DNA of 64,000 nucleotides from Candidatus Liberibacter solanacearum CLso-ZC1. GTDB lineage: Bacteria; Pseudomonadota; Alphaproteobacteria; Rhizobiales; Rhizobiaceae. Location of the stretch: the NCBI RefSeq assembly GCF_000183665.1, contig NC_014774.1, positions 620,001-684,000 of the forward strand, given 5' to 3'. A model generated the notes under the pieces. The model did no database searches, was not told the DNA's origin, and was given only the letters and a program-made list of their open reading frames with translations. Positions 39,819 through 48,804 of the stretch are shown here, in pieces (the first letter of the stretch is position 1; each line of letters begins with the position of its first letter). A program made the position numbers and the translations under genes.

Positions 39819-41075
39819 TCAATCACAAACTTGACAAATAATATGACGTTTTTTCCCAAAAGAAAGTTTTATAACTCCAGCTGAGTCAAAATCTTTCAAT
39901 TCAATATGTGCTTTTTCATTTGAGATCACATTATCATTTACTTTGATAGCATTACTTTGTATATGCCGACGTGCTTCACTTGTTGAAACAGCAAATCCTG
40001 CTTTGACGATAAGCGTCAAAATACCTATTCCCTGATTTATTTCAGCCTTTGAAATTGATATAGTTGGCATATTTTCTGAGTACATATTCATATCGAAGCA
40101 TTCCATCGCAGCGGTTGCGGCTTTTTCTGCCTCGGCTTTTCCATGTACCATTGTTGTAATTTCGGTTGCTATGATTTTTTTAGCTTCATTAAGTTCTTTT
40201 TCTTGCAATTTTTCTATGCGATGAATTTCAGATATTGGAAGAGTTGTCAATCTTTTTGCAAAATTCACAACATCGGCATCATCGATATTGCGCCAATATT
40301 GCCAGAAATCATACGGAGAAGTCATTTCTTTATTAAGCCAAATAGCTCCCGCAGCTGTTTTTCCCATTTTGGCACCAGAGGAAGTAGTAAGAAGTGGCGA
40401 GGTCAGGGCAAATAATTGTGGAGTTTTTAAACGCCCCCCGAGCTCAATTCCACAAATCATATTTCCCCATTGATCTGATCCTCCCATTTGGAGACGACAA
40501 TCATAGTTTTTCGATAGTTCTACAAAGTCATAAGCCTGTAAAATCATATAGTTGAATTCAAGAAAAGAAAGAGATTGCTCACGTTGTAAACGTGATCGTA
40601 CAGAGTCAAACGAGAGCATTCGATTTACGGAAAAACAGCTTCCAACTTCGCGCAAAAAATCTATGTACTTAATAGGTGATAGCCATGCATCATTATTGAG
40701 CATCAAAGCATCATTTTTACCAGTTCCATATCTTATAAAAGCAGAAAATATATCTTTAATACTTTTGATATTTTTCTGAATTTCTTGAACTCCTATCATT
40801 CTTCTGGCTTCACTTATGAAAGAAGGATCTCCAATCATACCTGTTCCCCCGCCCATAAGAGAGATAGGTCTATGACCTGTTTTTTGTAGCCAGAACAACA
40901 TCATTAATTGTGTTAAATGACCTACGTGTAAGGAAGAAGCAGTAGGATCGTAGCCGATATAAGCTGTGATGGTACTGTTATAGCATAATTTATCTAGCTC
41001 TTGAGGATTGGAGATTTGATGGATAAATCCTCTTTCTGAGAGAATATTTAGAAAATCAGATTTAAATACAGACAT
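39819..41075 (-). CDS. tyrS: Tyrosyl-tRNA synthetase
   Basis: The 418-residue enzyme has the class I HIGH-type motif HVGHLTQL and the KMSKS equivalent KMGKT, with [13 protein letters not shown], the tyrosine pocket [12 protein letters not shown] and [10 protein letters not shown], and an S4 RNA-binding domain at the C-terminus. It is a stand-alone gene in convergent orientation to recO. Confidence 0.96.
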   Translation of the reverse strand: MSVFKSDFLNILSERGFIHQISNPQELDKLCYNSTITAYIGYDPTASSLHVGHLTQLMMLFWLQKTGHRPISLMGGGTGMIGDPSFISEARRMIGVQEIQKNIKSIKDIFSAFIRYGTGKNDALMLNNDAWLSPIKYIDFLREVGSCFSVNRMLSFDSVRSRLQREQSLSFLEFNYMILQAYDFVELSKNYDCRLQMGGSDQWGNMICGIELGGRLKTPQLFALTSPLLTTSSGAKMGKTAAGAIWLNKEMTSPYDFWQYWRNIDDADVVNFAKRLTTLPISEIHRIEKLQEKELNEAKKIIATEITTMVHGKAEAEKAATAAMECFDMNMYSENMPTISISKAEINQGIGILTLIVKAGFAVSTSEARRHIQSNAIKVNDNVISNEKAHIELKDFDSAGVIKLSFGKKRHIICQVCD

Positions 41076-41170
41076 GTTAAATTTCTTTCTATGTCAATGT
41101 TAATATTCACATACCTATCTCTAAATATTATTTTACTATTTTACAGAGATATCGAGATCTTTTGGTATAA

Positions 41171-41825
41171 TTAAGAGAAGATTTTTTTGAACAAACGATA
41201 ATACCGATTAATATAATCAGATCTGGATGTTAGTGTTTTGATTCCAAAATATTGAAAGTATAATTGACTGCGTTTTAAATGATATGCAGACGATACTAAC
41301 ATTACATTTCTCCCTTTTATATTAGATGAAGTGAATTGAGCATTTTGAAAGGTATTAAATGATTGTGTTTCTAGTTTGATATCATCTCTTTCGACATCTA
41401 GTTTTAATAGTTTTTGGCTATAGACGGTTGCTTCCGCAAGACCATTTTTTTGTGGATCTCTTCCAGTAATTAGAATAGTACAGTGTGTGCTGTGCTTTTT
41501 GCATAATTTATAGAGCCGTATTGTCTCAAAAATCCTAGCATAAGATTGAATAGAAGTTCAATACCCACTGTAGGCAATGTAGGTATTTTTTCTGTGCCAT
41601 TGCCGAGTAAAACAATAATATTACCCTCTTTTTCCCATTGAGGAGATGATAAAGGTGTTTGATAAGGAAACTGTAAATTCTTTAGTAATATTGCGGGAAT
41701 TAAGCCGGAACCAATGCACAAGATCAATATTAATAGACCTAAAAGATCCTATTTTTGATAGGTTTACGGGAGCAAGATAGGAAAGACAAGAGGATCAATA
41801 ATGATAAAAGAAAAAATACAATCAT
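41171..41825 (-). pseudogene. DUF218/YdcF-SanA-type membrane protein, two frameshifts
   Basis: Three pieces in different frames reconstruct one protein. From ATG 41825: MIVFFLLSLLILLSF and RKPIKNRIF; after a one-base loss near 41737-41747 the frame LGLLILILCIGSG continues to WEKEGNIIVLLGNGTEK; after another shift near 41515-41530 comes ARIFETIRLYKLCKKH, then ILITGRDPQKNGLAEATVY and NVMLVSSAYHLKRSQLYF, with stop at 41171. LLGNGT, TGRD and SSAYHLxRS are DUF218 landmarks. Such proteins act in envelope biogenesis. Both lesions make a functional product unlikely. Confidence 0.75.
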
Positions 41826-42699
41826 CAACAGTTGTTATCCTTTTGCTAGCTTATGATTCGTGTGATAAATGAATTAAGTTTCTTAATAGGAACATTTCTT
41901 CACTTCATCATGAAGAATTGTGGATAATTAAATAAATATTGATAAAACTAACTTGGCAAAATTATTCTATATTTACTATCGATCAATATTACTGTTTCTA
42001 CTCCCTATGTATTATTTTATAAAGTATAAATTTTTTCATAGCAGGGGATCAATCATAGCTTTTGTTGCTATATTGCTGAGAAAAATACTTTTTGATCTGA
42101 GGAATAAAAATAGGGATAAGCAAAAGCTTATCTTAAAAAGATCGAGGATTTAAGATATTTCTTAAACCCTCATCTTTGCATGGTTTTAACATCAAAGGCA
42201 ATTTTTATTTTTAAGTCCTCACTATTTTGATCTCGTAAGTGACATTAATAAATGTATAGACCTGATATTTTATTTTATGTAGCATTTAGAATTTTTTATT
42301 GTCCCGTATAGTTTTCATTGTACTCAGTACTCATAAGTTACATTATGCCGTTGGTAATAGTAGAAAATTTATTGCAAAATTTTAATGTTTAGAATATTTC
42401 TGCCTAGTTATACAAATAGGTAGAATTTTCAAACAATATGAGGCAACCTTGCAAAATAACATCATTCAACTTCTTTGAATTTTTGATTGATTTAATCTAA
42501 TAATCCCGCAACTATTTTCAAATCCTTTTTAAACAACAAGGAAGAAATAATGTTTTTATTTCGTTCCTCATCAAATTCAAAAAACCAAACAAGAAGAAAA
42601 AGTGAAAGTATTTCTATAACTAAGGAAAAAACAGATTATTCTAATAGCAGAACAGATATTTTATATATCCTTATAACTATTATTTTTAGCCTAAATCAT
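41826..42699. other. Long AT-rich spacer with one strong hairpin
   Basis: No gene is supported. A plus-strand frame at 41953-42153 starts with TTG, is rich in Tyr/Phe/Leu and Lys, has no ribosome-binding site and ends inside the hairpin at 42144-42171. Nothing else was recognised between 42180 and 42699. Confidence 0.4.
42144..42171 (-). terminator. Strong hairpin, terminator-like on the minus strand
   Basis: GAGGATTTAAGA pairs with TCTTAAACCCTC (11 of 12 pairs) around a TATT loop. Read on the minus strand it is followed within a few bases by TTTTT, so it could end a leftward transcript such as that of the small lipoprotein at 42700-42858. Confidence 0.5.
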
Positions 42700-42858
42700 T
42701 TATCTTTTTCCAGAGCGATATGCAGGTTTAGCAGTAGGTTTCTGAGATTTATTAACTGTCTTTTTTTTACTAGTAGTATTTTCTTTAGATGTACAACTTG
42801 TCAACAGAGGACTAAGTGTAAGCATAAATATCGTCCCTATTTTGATTATATTCATCAT
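42700..42858 (-). CDS. 52-residue lipoprotein, function unknown
   Basis: ATG 42858 (AAGGA 5 bp upstream) opens a 52-residue frame. A signal peptide with lipobox LLTSC puts the lipidated cysteine at residue 22. The mature part of about 30 residues is rich in Lys, Thr, Ser and Pro. No family recognised. A longer plus-strand frame covers the same place (42550-42900), but it lacks a start context and has an unlikely Phe/Ser/Arg-rich composition. The next minus-strand signal is the hairpin at 42144-42171. Confidence 0.6.
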   Translation of the reverse strand: MMNIIKIGTIFMLTLSPLLTSCTSKENTTSKKKTVNKSQKPTAKPAYRSGKR

Positions 42859-43770
42859 TTATTTCCTTTTCTACTACAATTTTTAACAAATATAATATGA
42901 ATATGTAATAAATTAATTAAAAAAATATTCATTTAATAAATTTTTTATATAATAAATACAGTAAAGAATTATATTTTTTGATAAATTAAATTTTATATAT
43001 ACTTTTTATCTATTATCTATTTTTAAAAAACATCTATACTTTATTATTTTGTTTCAATATTTTTCTTTATCACGGTTATTATTGTTTTTTTTGTTTGAGA
43101 AGTATTATTGTTCTTGTTTATTTTTAACTTTTCTTATTTTTTTTATGCGACAAGATGTATAGTTTTATGGATATAAAAATAGTTTTTTTATAGTCAACGT
43201 TTTGAGAATATGAGACGGAATCATCAAAAAATATTCTTCGTGATGCTATGTTATCGTCTCTTTTGTTTAAATAAAGAGCAGGGATTAAAGGTTAGATATT
43301 TTTTGTACAAATTTTTCTAATTTGGATAGAATTATATGTATTTAAATAGTTGATATTTCAATTATTTTTTTACAATTCCTCACTTTATCTTTTAAGGAAG
43401 GGATTATCGCTTATTTTAGAGGCTATAAGGCGAGAATTTTTAATTCCCAAAGTACTCTATCTGCTCCTTTGGTGTATACTCTGGTTGAGATACAGCTTTC
43501 CAATCGTATTTCCGCTAGGTACCCGTGCTTCAATGCCCATTTAAATAACAATTCCTTAAGTCAGAAAAGATTTCTTCTTTCCAATCTCTGATAATGAATC
43601 CCCCGCTCTAAATTTCACGAAAAATGATAATTTCGCTCCATCATGAAAGTCATAAGATCGACCCATAGTAATCACTATATTCTTCCATCCGACAATGATT
43701 TCTCCGTATTTTGAGTAGGTTGATGTCTCCACATAATGGATCGACCGCTTTAACATTCTGTTTCGGCTAA
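42859..43770. other. AT-rich spacer and unassigned coding remnants
   Basis: 42859-43340 is AT-rich and shows no gene. From about 43340 to 43790 several frames on both strands look coding: a plus-strand frame through 43400-43612 (AYFRGYKARIF, TLSAPLVYTLVEIQLSNRI) and minus-strand pieces (MGIEARVPSGNTIGKLYLN from about 43543, and YSKYGEIIVGWKNIVITMG at 43556-43792). Stops interrupt all but short stretches. Position just upstream of lysis-gene remnants suggests decayed phage structural genes; I cannot name them. Confidence 0.35.
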
Positions 43771-43950
43771 CGCTTACATGCATCATCATCATTGGATATC
43801 CATTTTATATGGCAAGGAATTGAAAGTGAGCTATTTGACCAAAAGACGATAGCAACGCTCCTTGTAACGATCCTTGAGTATGGACAAGACATCATTTCCA
43901 GTGTTCTAGGTTTCTGGTTCAGCGATGGAGTAGTGAAGAAAGAGAACTAA
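43771..43950 (+). pseudogene. Decayed holin-like gene, second lysis cassette
   Basis: Only the C-terminal part can be read: WQGIESELFDQKTIATLLV then LEYGQDIISSVLGFWFSDGVVKKEN. The end aligns well with the intact holin-like protein at 18350 (EQDIIACILGFWYTDKIVQKK). No start codon or membrane N-terminus remains in this frame. Confidence 0.65.
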
Positions 43951-43968
43951 ATTGTAAAAACACTCACC

Positions 43969-44205
43969 ACTCTAATCAAAACCTTGGGGGGTTAAGATTG
44001 CAGGCGTACCAATGCCCAGCGGGAGAGGATAGACTTTCAGCTATATATGATTCATTTTTAATTTTGGAGCTGATCGATACAAATACTCCATCCTTTGAAG
44101 ATGCGTTGATGCAGAAGAGTGGAAGAATCCTCTCTACCAATGCACAAGATGGATTTATGCGGGGGGTAAAAAGATTAGAAGGTTGATATTGAGGAGGAGA
44201 GATGG
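43969..44205 (+). pseudogene. Decayed GH24 endolysin, second lysis cassette
   Basis: Fragments in several frames match the endolysin at 19099: LIKTL, then LRLQAYQCPAG, directly joined to EDRLSAIYDSFLILEL (the catalytic Thr region, GHT, is deleted), and finally RWIYAGGKKIRRLILRRR in another frame. Order and strand are the same as in the 18-19 kb copy. It cannot make an active lysozyme. Confidence 0.7.
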
Positions 44206-44565
44206 AGGCGGAATTAATGAGGGATTTAATAGTAAGGCGTTAAAAAAATTGAAAAATCAATGCCCTATGGATCGATCATAGGGCAGGGTTATTCAAGGTC
44301 TTTATATTCCTCTGTTTTTCCTATCCATTTAACAGTATTCGCACCTTTTGCCAACAACTTATCGCTTGCATTCTAGGATGCAAATGAAAAAATTAAATAG
44401 AAGCGGAAGAAGAAAAAAAAAGGAACTAGCAATTTTATTACTATAACACACCTTTAAGTATAGGTTATTTCTTCGTGTAATCGTGATTTTAGTCCCTTTC
44501 TTTATTTATACTGTCTATGAATTTTAGGTTTGTAGTTGATTAGTTTCCTGTTTATTTTTTTTTGT
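44206..44565. other. Spacer after the lysis relic with a minus-strand hairpin
   Basis: A perfect 9-bp hairpin TGCCCTATG/CATAGGGCA (44261-44285) has T-rich sequence downstream on the minus strand (TTTTT, then TTTTTTT), so it could terminate the leftward transcript of the collagen-like lipoprotein gene. No coding frame was recognised. Confidence 0.45.
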
Positions 44566-44934
44566 CTAAGTGGAATTTTGGTCCGTTAATTCATTTGGAA
44601 GTTGCGTATTTTCTTCTATATTATTTGGAGTTGTTGAGGTTTTTTCTTTTTCTCCTCCTTCTAGTTCTTGTGGTCCTGTTGGTCCTTCTGGTCCTGGTCC
44701 TCGTTTTCCTTGTGGTCCTGTTGGTCCTTCTGGTCCTTGTAGTCCTTGTAGTCCTCGTGGTCCTCGTGGTCCTCGTGGTCCTGCTGGTCCTCTAAATTTT
44801 TCAAATATTGGGTCTTTTTGCATAGCTTCTAATATTTTTGACATATCGACATTATTCTCCACACAACTACTTAACGGTATAGTTATTGCTACCATTGCAG
44901 CGATAGAGACTAAGCTTGATTTTTTAATATGCAT
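44566..44934 (-). CDS. Collagen-like (Gly-X-Y repeat) lipoprotein
   Basis: The 122-residue product starts with a signal peptide and lipobox PLSSC (Cys 24). After a short helix (25-48) it has ten Gly-X-Y triplets at residues 49-78 ([18 protein letters not shown], then [12 protein letters not shown]), a GP interruption, and three more triplets at 81-89 (GPEGPTGPQ, a repeat of the earlier unit). The C-terminus is Glu/Thr/Asn rich. The X-Y choices, with Pro in X and Arg/Glu/Gln/Thr in Y, match bacterial collagen-like proteins that form triple helices without hydroxyproline. AGGA lies 8 bp before the ATG. It should be displayed as a lipid-anchored trimer; the partner is unknown. Confidence 0.8.
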   Translation of the reverse strand: MHIKKSSLVSIAAMVAITIPLSSCVENNVDMSKILEAMQKDPIFEKFRGPAGPRGPRGPRGLQGLQGPEGPTGPQGKRGPGPEGPTGPQELEGGEKEKTSTTPNNIEENTQLPNELTDQNST

Positions 44935-45198
44935 AATTGAAATCCTATTTTTTATTATTTTTTAAAAATATATTTAATATGTACGTTTGTATTTAAAATA
45001 AATTATTCAGTCAATTATTTGAATCAATGTATACATTGTCATACTGGAAATGATATTTTTTAAAGATTTTATTATTATTGAATAACAATCCGATAAATTT
45101 TTAAGCAAGATTATTTGAAGTATTTAAATGAAGTTTTCATACTCTTTCCGTTGCTTGAATTAGCTAGTAAAAACAGCATATCAGCTTAATTGAATAGT

Positions 45199-45420
45199 TC
45201 ACGTGATGCCATCATTAACGGTAGATGGGTTTGGTAAGGGAACAGGGAAAGGGGTTGTGAAACGTATTATTTCTGTTTCAGGATCGTAAATATGACAAAA
45301 TAAGATTATAATCTTACCATATTTATTAGTATCGGATGGAACCGAAGGACATGTATTTCTTGCAGTAGCATTGTCTCCAATTGAGGGGGTTGTTATTAAT
45401 TGTATAATCCGCAATAGCAC
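45199..45420 (-). CDS. Unrecognised 73-residue frame, possibly 3' part of a broken gene
   Basis: The composition looks coding (CPSVPSDTNKYGKIIILFCHIYDPE near the middle, Pro-rich end). A second minus-strand frame with ATG at 45548 (starts MNNSDQSFVVVKNLSIALS) runs up to about 45396 and could be the 5' part of the same gene, joined by a frameshift near 45400. No family recognised and no clear ribosome-binding site. Confidence 0.3.
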   Translation of the reverse strand: MLLRIIQLITTPSIGDNATARNTCPSVPSDTNKYGKIIILFCHIYDPETEIIRFTTPFPVPLPNPSTVNDGIT

Positions 45421-45681
45421 TCTTCGATAACGTGTTTATCCGGATAATTCGAAGAGTAATTATTTTGAATGCACAAAATAAGTTTTTGCTGGGAAAGAGC
45501 AATTGAAAGATTTTTTACTACAACGAAAGATTGATCGGAATTGTTCATGATAATTTCTATTTAAAAAACACAGGAATTATATGAAAAATCAGTAAATTAA
45601 GAATTTTCTGATTTAGGATTAGAACGTTGGAAGTTATTTTTTGCTCCATTCCTAATATTGAGATTATTGGTTTGATGTATT

Positions 45682-46011
45682 TTATTTATCATAACACTGA
45701 AAATTAATTTTCGTACTACTTTCGATGCAATATCCATCCTGATTCCTGTTTTCACATTGAGATGTTAATCCAGTGAATGGTTCGGCATTTTTATATCCCC
45801 ATAGTTGACATCGTTTTATTGCTGATTGTTTGGTTACTTCTAATTGTTCAGGAATTAATTTAGCAGTGAAAATATCCGATTGATATCCAAAGGTGACTAT
45901 CCCATCTGCCTTGCTTCCGCCCAAAGAATGAATTCTTGGTGGATAGAAACAACCCTGTAATAGACAAATGATAACAATAATAGTTAGAATACTTCTACTT
46001 GAATAAGACAT
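45682..46011 (-). CDS. YecR-like lipoprotein
   Basis: The 109-residue product has a signal peptide with lipobox LLQGC (Cys 21) and a domain with GGSKADGIVTFGYQ, AIKRCQLWGYKNAEPF and two further cysteine pairs (SQCENRNQDGYC, INFQCYDK). This pattern of GGS(R/K)ADG and RCxxWGY is that of the YecR-like lipoprotein family, found often in prophages and near flagellar genes. Function is not established. Four cysteines after Cys 21 could form disulfides in the periplasm. It is in the accessory region close to lysis-gene relics. Confidence 0.75.
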   Translation of the reverse strand: MSYSSRSILTIIVIICLLQGCFYPPRIHSLGGSKADGIVTFGYQSDIFTAKLIPEQLEVTKQSAIKRCQLWGYKNAEPFTGLTSQCENRNQDGYCIESSTKINFQCYDK

Positions 46012-46413
46012 TTTTTTCTCATACTATAATAATAATATATATTTTCCTTTTAGTTAGACTTTGAAAAAAAAACTCTAGCGTTGTTGATAATTAAGGGAAA
46101 AGTACTAAAAAAAATTGTTCCTAAAATGCTAAAATAACAAAATTAAATCAATTGCTTATGCTATTTTTGATACCTTTGATAAATCGCATAAACTACTTAA
46201 AATAAATCGTTTGTATCAAGATACGACCACATTATAATTATAATAAATTGTTTATAAATCGTATGGGCTTATCATTGAGATATAATCCGCTATCATTTCT
46301 TGAGAAGACAACTAAAGAAAAATGATCACTTAATCAAAATTCTTACCTATAAAAAAAGAACAACCAGATTCAAAATAAAATAACGTTAAAATAAATAACT
46401 TGCTTTGTAAAAA

Positions 46414-46489
46414 TGGTGCCCCCGACAGGACTCGAACCTATTACCTCCTGATTACAAATCAGGCGCTCTACCAGCTGAGCTACAAGGGC
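46414..46489 (-). tRNA. tRNA-Thr (anticodon UGU)
   Basis: A complete cloverleaf of 76 nt including encoded CCA. The acceptor GCCCTTG pairs with CGGGGGC (two G-U). The D arm GCTC/GAGC, anticodon arm CCTGA-TTTGTAA-TCAGG (anticodon TGT) and T arm with TTCGAGT loop are all intact. It stands alone within the accessory region, and such tRNA genes are frequent integration sites. Confidence 0.95.
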
Positions 46490-47120
46490 TTACTCACCGT
46501 GTAATGATATCTTGAAATGTGAATAAAAGTCAAAGAAAAATATATTTTTACGAATATTTTTCTAATATTTAAATTTTTTTTTTCATAGCAAAAGTATTAT
46601 CTCTGCCTTGTACCTTCCATAATTCACAAGTATCATCGCTATTTGTGATATTAGTGCAAGTTAAAAAAAAAGCTTTTATAATCTTAACAGGTCAGGGTTT
46701 TAATACTTTTGTTAACTTTCTGAGATCTCAATCTTTTTGTTACTCATATCAAGCTAATATTTCTTCAAGGAATTATTCCAGTCCTCTGCGTGAAGGAGTA
46801 TTCTCATTTTTACAGTCTTATCTTTTGGGTTTAGGCTTAATTGGGCAACTGATGCACATAAAAATATAGAAAAATCCCATAATTCACCAGAGCATTTCAG
46901 ATAACTATTTTCAATAGCATTATCGCCATACCCTTTATAACGGGATCTAGGGCTAGTCAGTTATAAAGGGTATGGCGATAATGATTGATATAGTCGATGT
47001 TTATATTGCTCCTCAAGTACTTCCGATCTCTTCCCTCATAAATATCAACTTTTAATTTTTTTGAATTGATGTCGCTATATTAGGTTTTTCCAATATAGTG
47101 CTGGATTGTGTTATATGATC
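46490..47120. other. Spacer between tRNA-Thr and the toxin-like gene; holds an inverted repeat
   Basis: A 40-codon minus-strand frame at 46569-46691 (KIIKAFFLTC at the start, ending DNTFAMKKKI) reads like a short secreted protein but has GTT where ATG is expected, so it may be a dead gene. The perfect inverted repeat at 46918-46983 lies here. Nothing else was recognised. Confidence 0.35.
46918..46983. repeat. Perfect 24-bp inverted repeat with 18-bp loop
   Basis: Left arm 46918-46941 begins CATTATCGCCATACCC and ends TTTATAAC; the right arm 46960-46983 is its exact reverse complement. The 18-bp centre starts GGGATCTAGGG. No T-run follows on either strand, so it does not look like a normal terminator. 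It may be a cruciform, the footprint of a small mobile element or a site for a DNA-binding protein. Confidence 0.9.
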
Positions 47121-47615
47121 TCATTTTGTAGCATTTGTTGGTATCATTTTATTGATGATGACATCATTTTTTACTGTATCAACGGTATTAGCTACATTTT
47201 TAGGTCGTGCAGCTTCGTGGAGAATTTTGAAAGAAGATGCTGTTGCTATTGTAGCTGTGGATCTCATTGTAGTTGATGCGATTTTACTTCTTCTGGCTAT
47301 AAAGTTGACTGCCAATTTAGCTCCCACTCCTATGGCTGGTACAATTAAGAGTGCGTCAGTAACAATTCCAAATATTCCCCATCCGATTTCACCTTTTTTG
47401 AATGCTTGGATAGTTCCATAGATAGGAATTGAGCTTATAGCTACTTCTTTTGCCAAATGATAGATCTCATTTTTTTTGGTAACAGCGCTATCTTCTTTAA
47501 TTAATCCTGCGCTATCAGCGGTTTTATCAGAATGATTTACTTTTGCTATTGTATGGGAAGTGCTTTGGTTATACTGCGTTTGTATATAATTTTTATTAAG
47601 TTCTGGTATATTCAT
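47121..47615 (-). CDS. Putative secreted effector/toxin-like protein with a hydrophobic domain
   Basis: The product (164 residues) starts with ATG 47615, with GGAG 8 bp upstream. Residues 1-52 are polar. A central block of two hydrophobic helices follows: EVAISSIPIYGTIQAFKKGE, then GWGIFGIVTDALLIVPAIG and GAKLAVNFIARRSK. The spacing P-x-Y-G-x-Q-x-x-K-x-G ... G-x-x-x-D-x-L-x-x-x-P-x-x-G-x-G-A-K resembles, from memory, helical domains in bacterial toxins and host-targeted effectors. There is no signal peptide. The C-terminus is basic and Ala/Thr rich. Similarity to toxins is an inference; a plain membrane protein is possible. Confidence 0.55.
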   Translation of the reverse strand: MNIPELNKNYIQTQYNQSTSHTIAKVNHSDKTADSAGLIKEDSAVTKKNEIYHLAKEVAISSIPIYGTIQAFKKGEIGWGIFGIVTDALLIVPAIGVGAKLAVNFIARRSKIASTTMRSTATIATASSFKILHEAARPKNVANTVDTVKNDVIINKMIPTNATK

Positions 47616-48072
47616 GATAATAACTCCAAATATATATATATAAAATAATTTTTTTAATACACGTACATATATGATTTGTAGATAAATTACAATTTATTGT
47701 ATAAATTACAGTAAATTTAAATTTAATTTTAAATAAAAATGATACTTTCTGATAATATAAAAGATTGTCGATATTATCTTTTGCATGATACGTATAACTC
47801 CTTTTCTATGGTTTCCATTGATTTTTTACCTATGCATCTTGTTATTTTAAAGGAAGAGAGCGTCAATATTACATCCTCAAAGACTATGGTTACTACATAA
47901 TGCCATAGCTTTTAATCTATTTAAGTGAGGAGATTAATGGATTATCATTAGCAAGAAAGTTAAGATTAAAAAATTAGTGATAGTTTGACTCAAGATGCAT
48001 GAAGATTCCTATGATTTGAGGGATTGGAATTATTTAAGCCATTGATTTTATGTTATTATTTTTTTTTATATG
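47616..48072. other. AT-rich spacer, no gene seen
   Basis: The 457-bp stretch starts with (TA)7 near 47631-47644 and contains no supported frame, tRNA or T-tailed hairpin. It should hold the promoter of the 47121-47615 gene and the end of the queDC transcript. Confidence 0.4.
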
Positions 48073-48804
48073 TCACGTTGGTGTACGCTGATATTTTTCC
48101 TTAAATTCCACCCATCCTTTCTGCCTTAGATTGCATGATGGACATGAATTACAGCCATATCCCCATTCGTAACGCTTATCGCGTGTTCCAAGGTAGCAGG
48201 TATGACTTTCTTCAAGAATCAAATCTACTAAATTTTGTCCTCCAATATCCTGTACAAGTTTCCAAGTTTCATGTTTCTTGAGATGCATTAAGGGTGTATG
48301 GATAGTAAAATTGCTTTCCATGCCTAAATTCAAGGTCATTTCAAGGGCTTTTATCGTTTCATTGCGACAGTCTGGATATCCTGAATAATCCATTTCACAC
48401 ATGCCAGCGATAATATTTGTGATTCCGCGTCGATATGCTAATGCAGCGGCAAAAACCAAAAAAATTATGTTACGACCAGGAACAAAAGTATTAGGTAAAT
48501 TATTTTCCTGAATCTTTATTTCAATATTTTTTGTGAGTGATGAATGGGAAATATCTCCAAGTGTTGCAAGTGGTAAGATATGGTCTGCGCCTAAAGAATC
48601 TTTCCATTTAGGTGTGAGTTGTACAATTTTTTCACGCAATCGCAGGCGACATTCCAGTTCTACTTTATTACGTTGTCCATAATCAAAGCTAAGGGTTTCT
48701 ACCTTATCAAATTTGTCTAGTGCCCAAGAAAGACAGGTAGAAGAATCTTGTCCTCCAGAAAAGAGTAAAAGGGCAGATGATGTTTTTTCTCTATTGTTAT
48801 TCAT
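48073..48804 (-). CDS. queC: 7-cyano-7-deazaguanine synthase
   Basis: I start at ATG 48804, which shares one base with the queD stop (TAATG), giving 243 residues. The PP-loop motif SGGQDSSTC is near residue 18. The C-terminal zinc site is complete: TCYLGTRDKRYEWGYGCNSC with the second CxxC pair. It makes preQ0 from 7-carboxy-7-deazaguanine in queuosine synthesis. queE, the intervening enzyme, is not in this window. Confidence 0.94.
   Translation of the reverse strand: MNNNREKTSSALLLFSGGQDSSTCLSWALDKFDKVETLSFDYGQRNKVELECRLRLREKIVQLTPKWKDSLGADHILPLATLGDISHSSLTKNIEIKIQENNLPNTFVPGRNIIFLVFAAALAYRRGITNIIAGMCEMDYSGYPDCRNETIKALEMTLNLGMESNFTIHTPLMHLKKHETWKLVQDIGGQNLVDLILEESHTCYLGTRDKRYEWGYGCNSCPSCNLRQKGWVEFKEKYQRTPT

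Noticed and set aside
42550..42900. Plus-strand open frame of 116 codons
   Set aside because: It covers the minus-strand lipoprotein gene at 42700-42858, which has a better start, signal peptide and lipobox. The plus frame has unlikely Ser/Phe/Arg composition.
44570..44965. Plus-strand frame with Gly/Pro/Ser repeats opposite the collagen-like gene
   Set aside because: It is a mirror of the Gly-X-Y coding repeats on the other strand (CCT/GGT alternate), with no signal or start context.
46645..46869. Plus-strand frame of 74 codons after tRNA-Thr
   Set aside because: No start context, and the minus strand in the same place reads more like a decayed secreted protein. Neither is strong enough to call as a gene.
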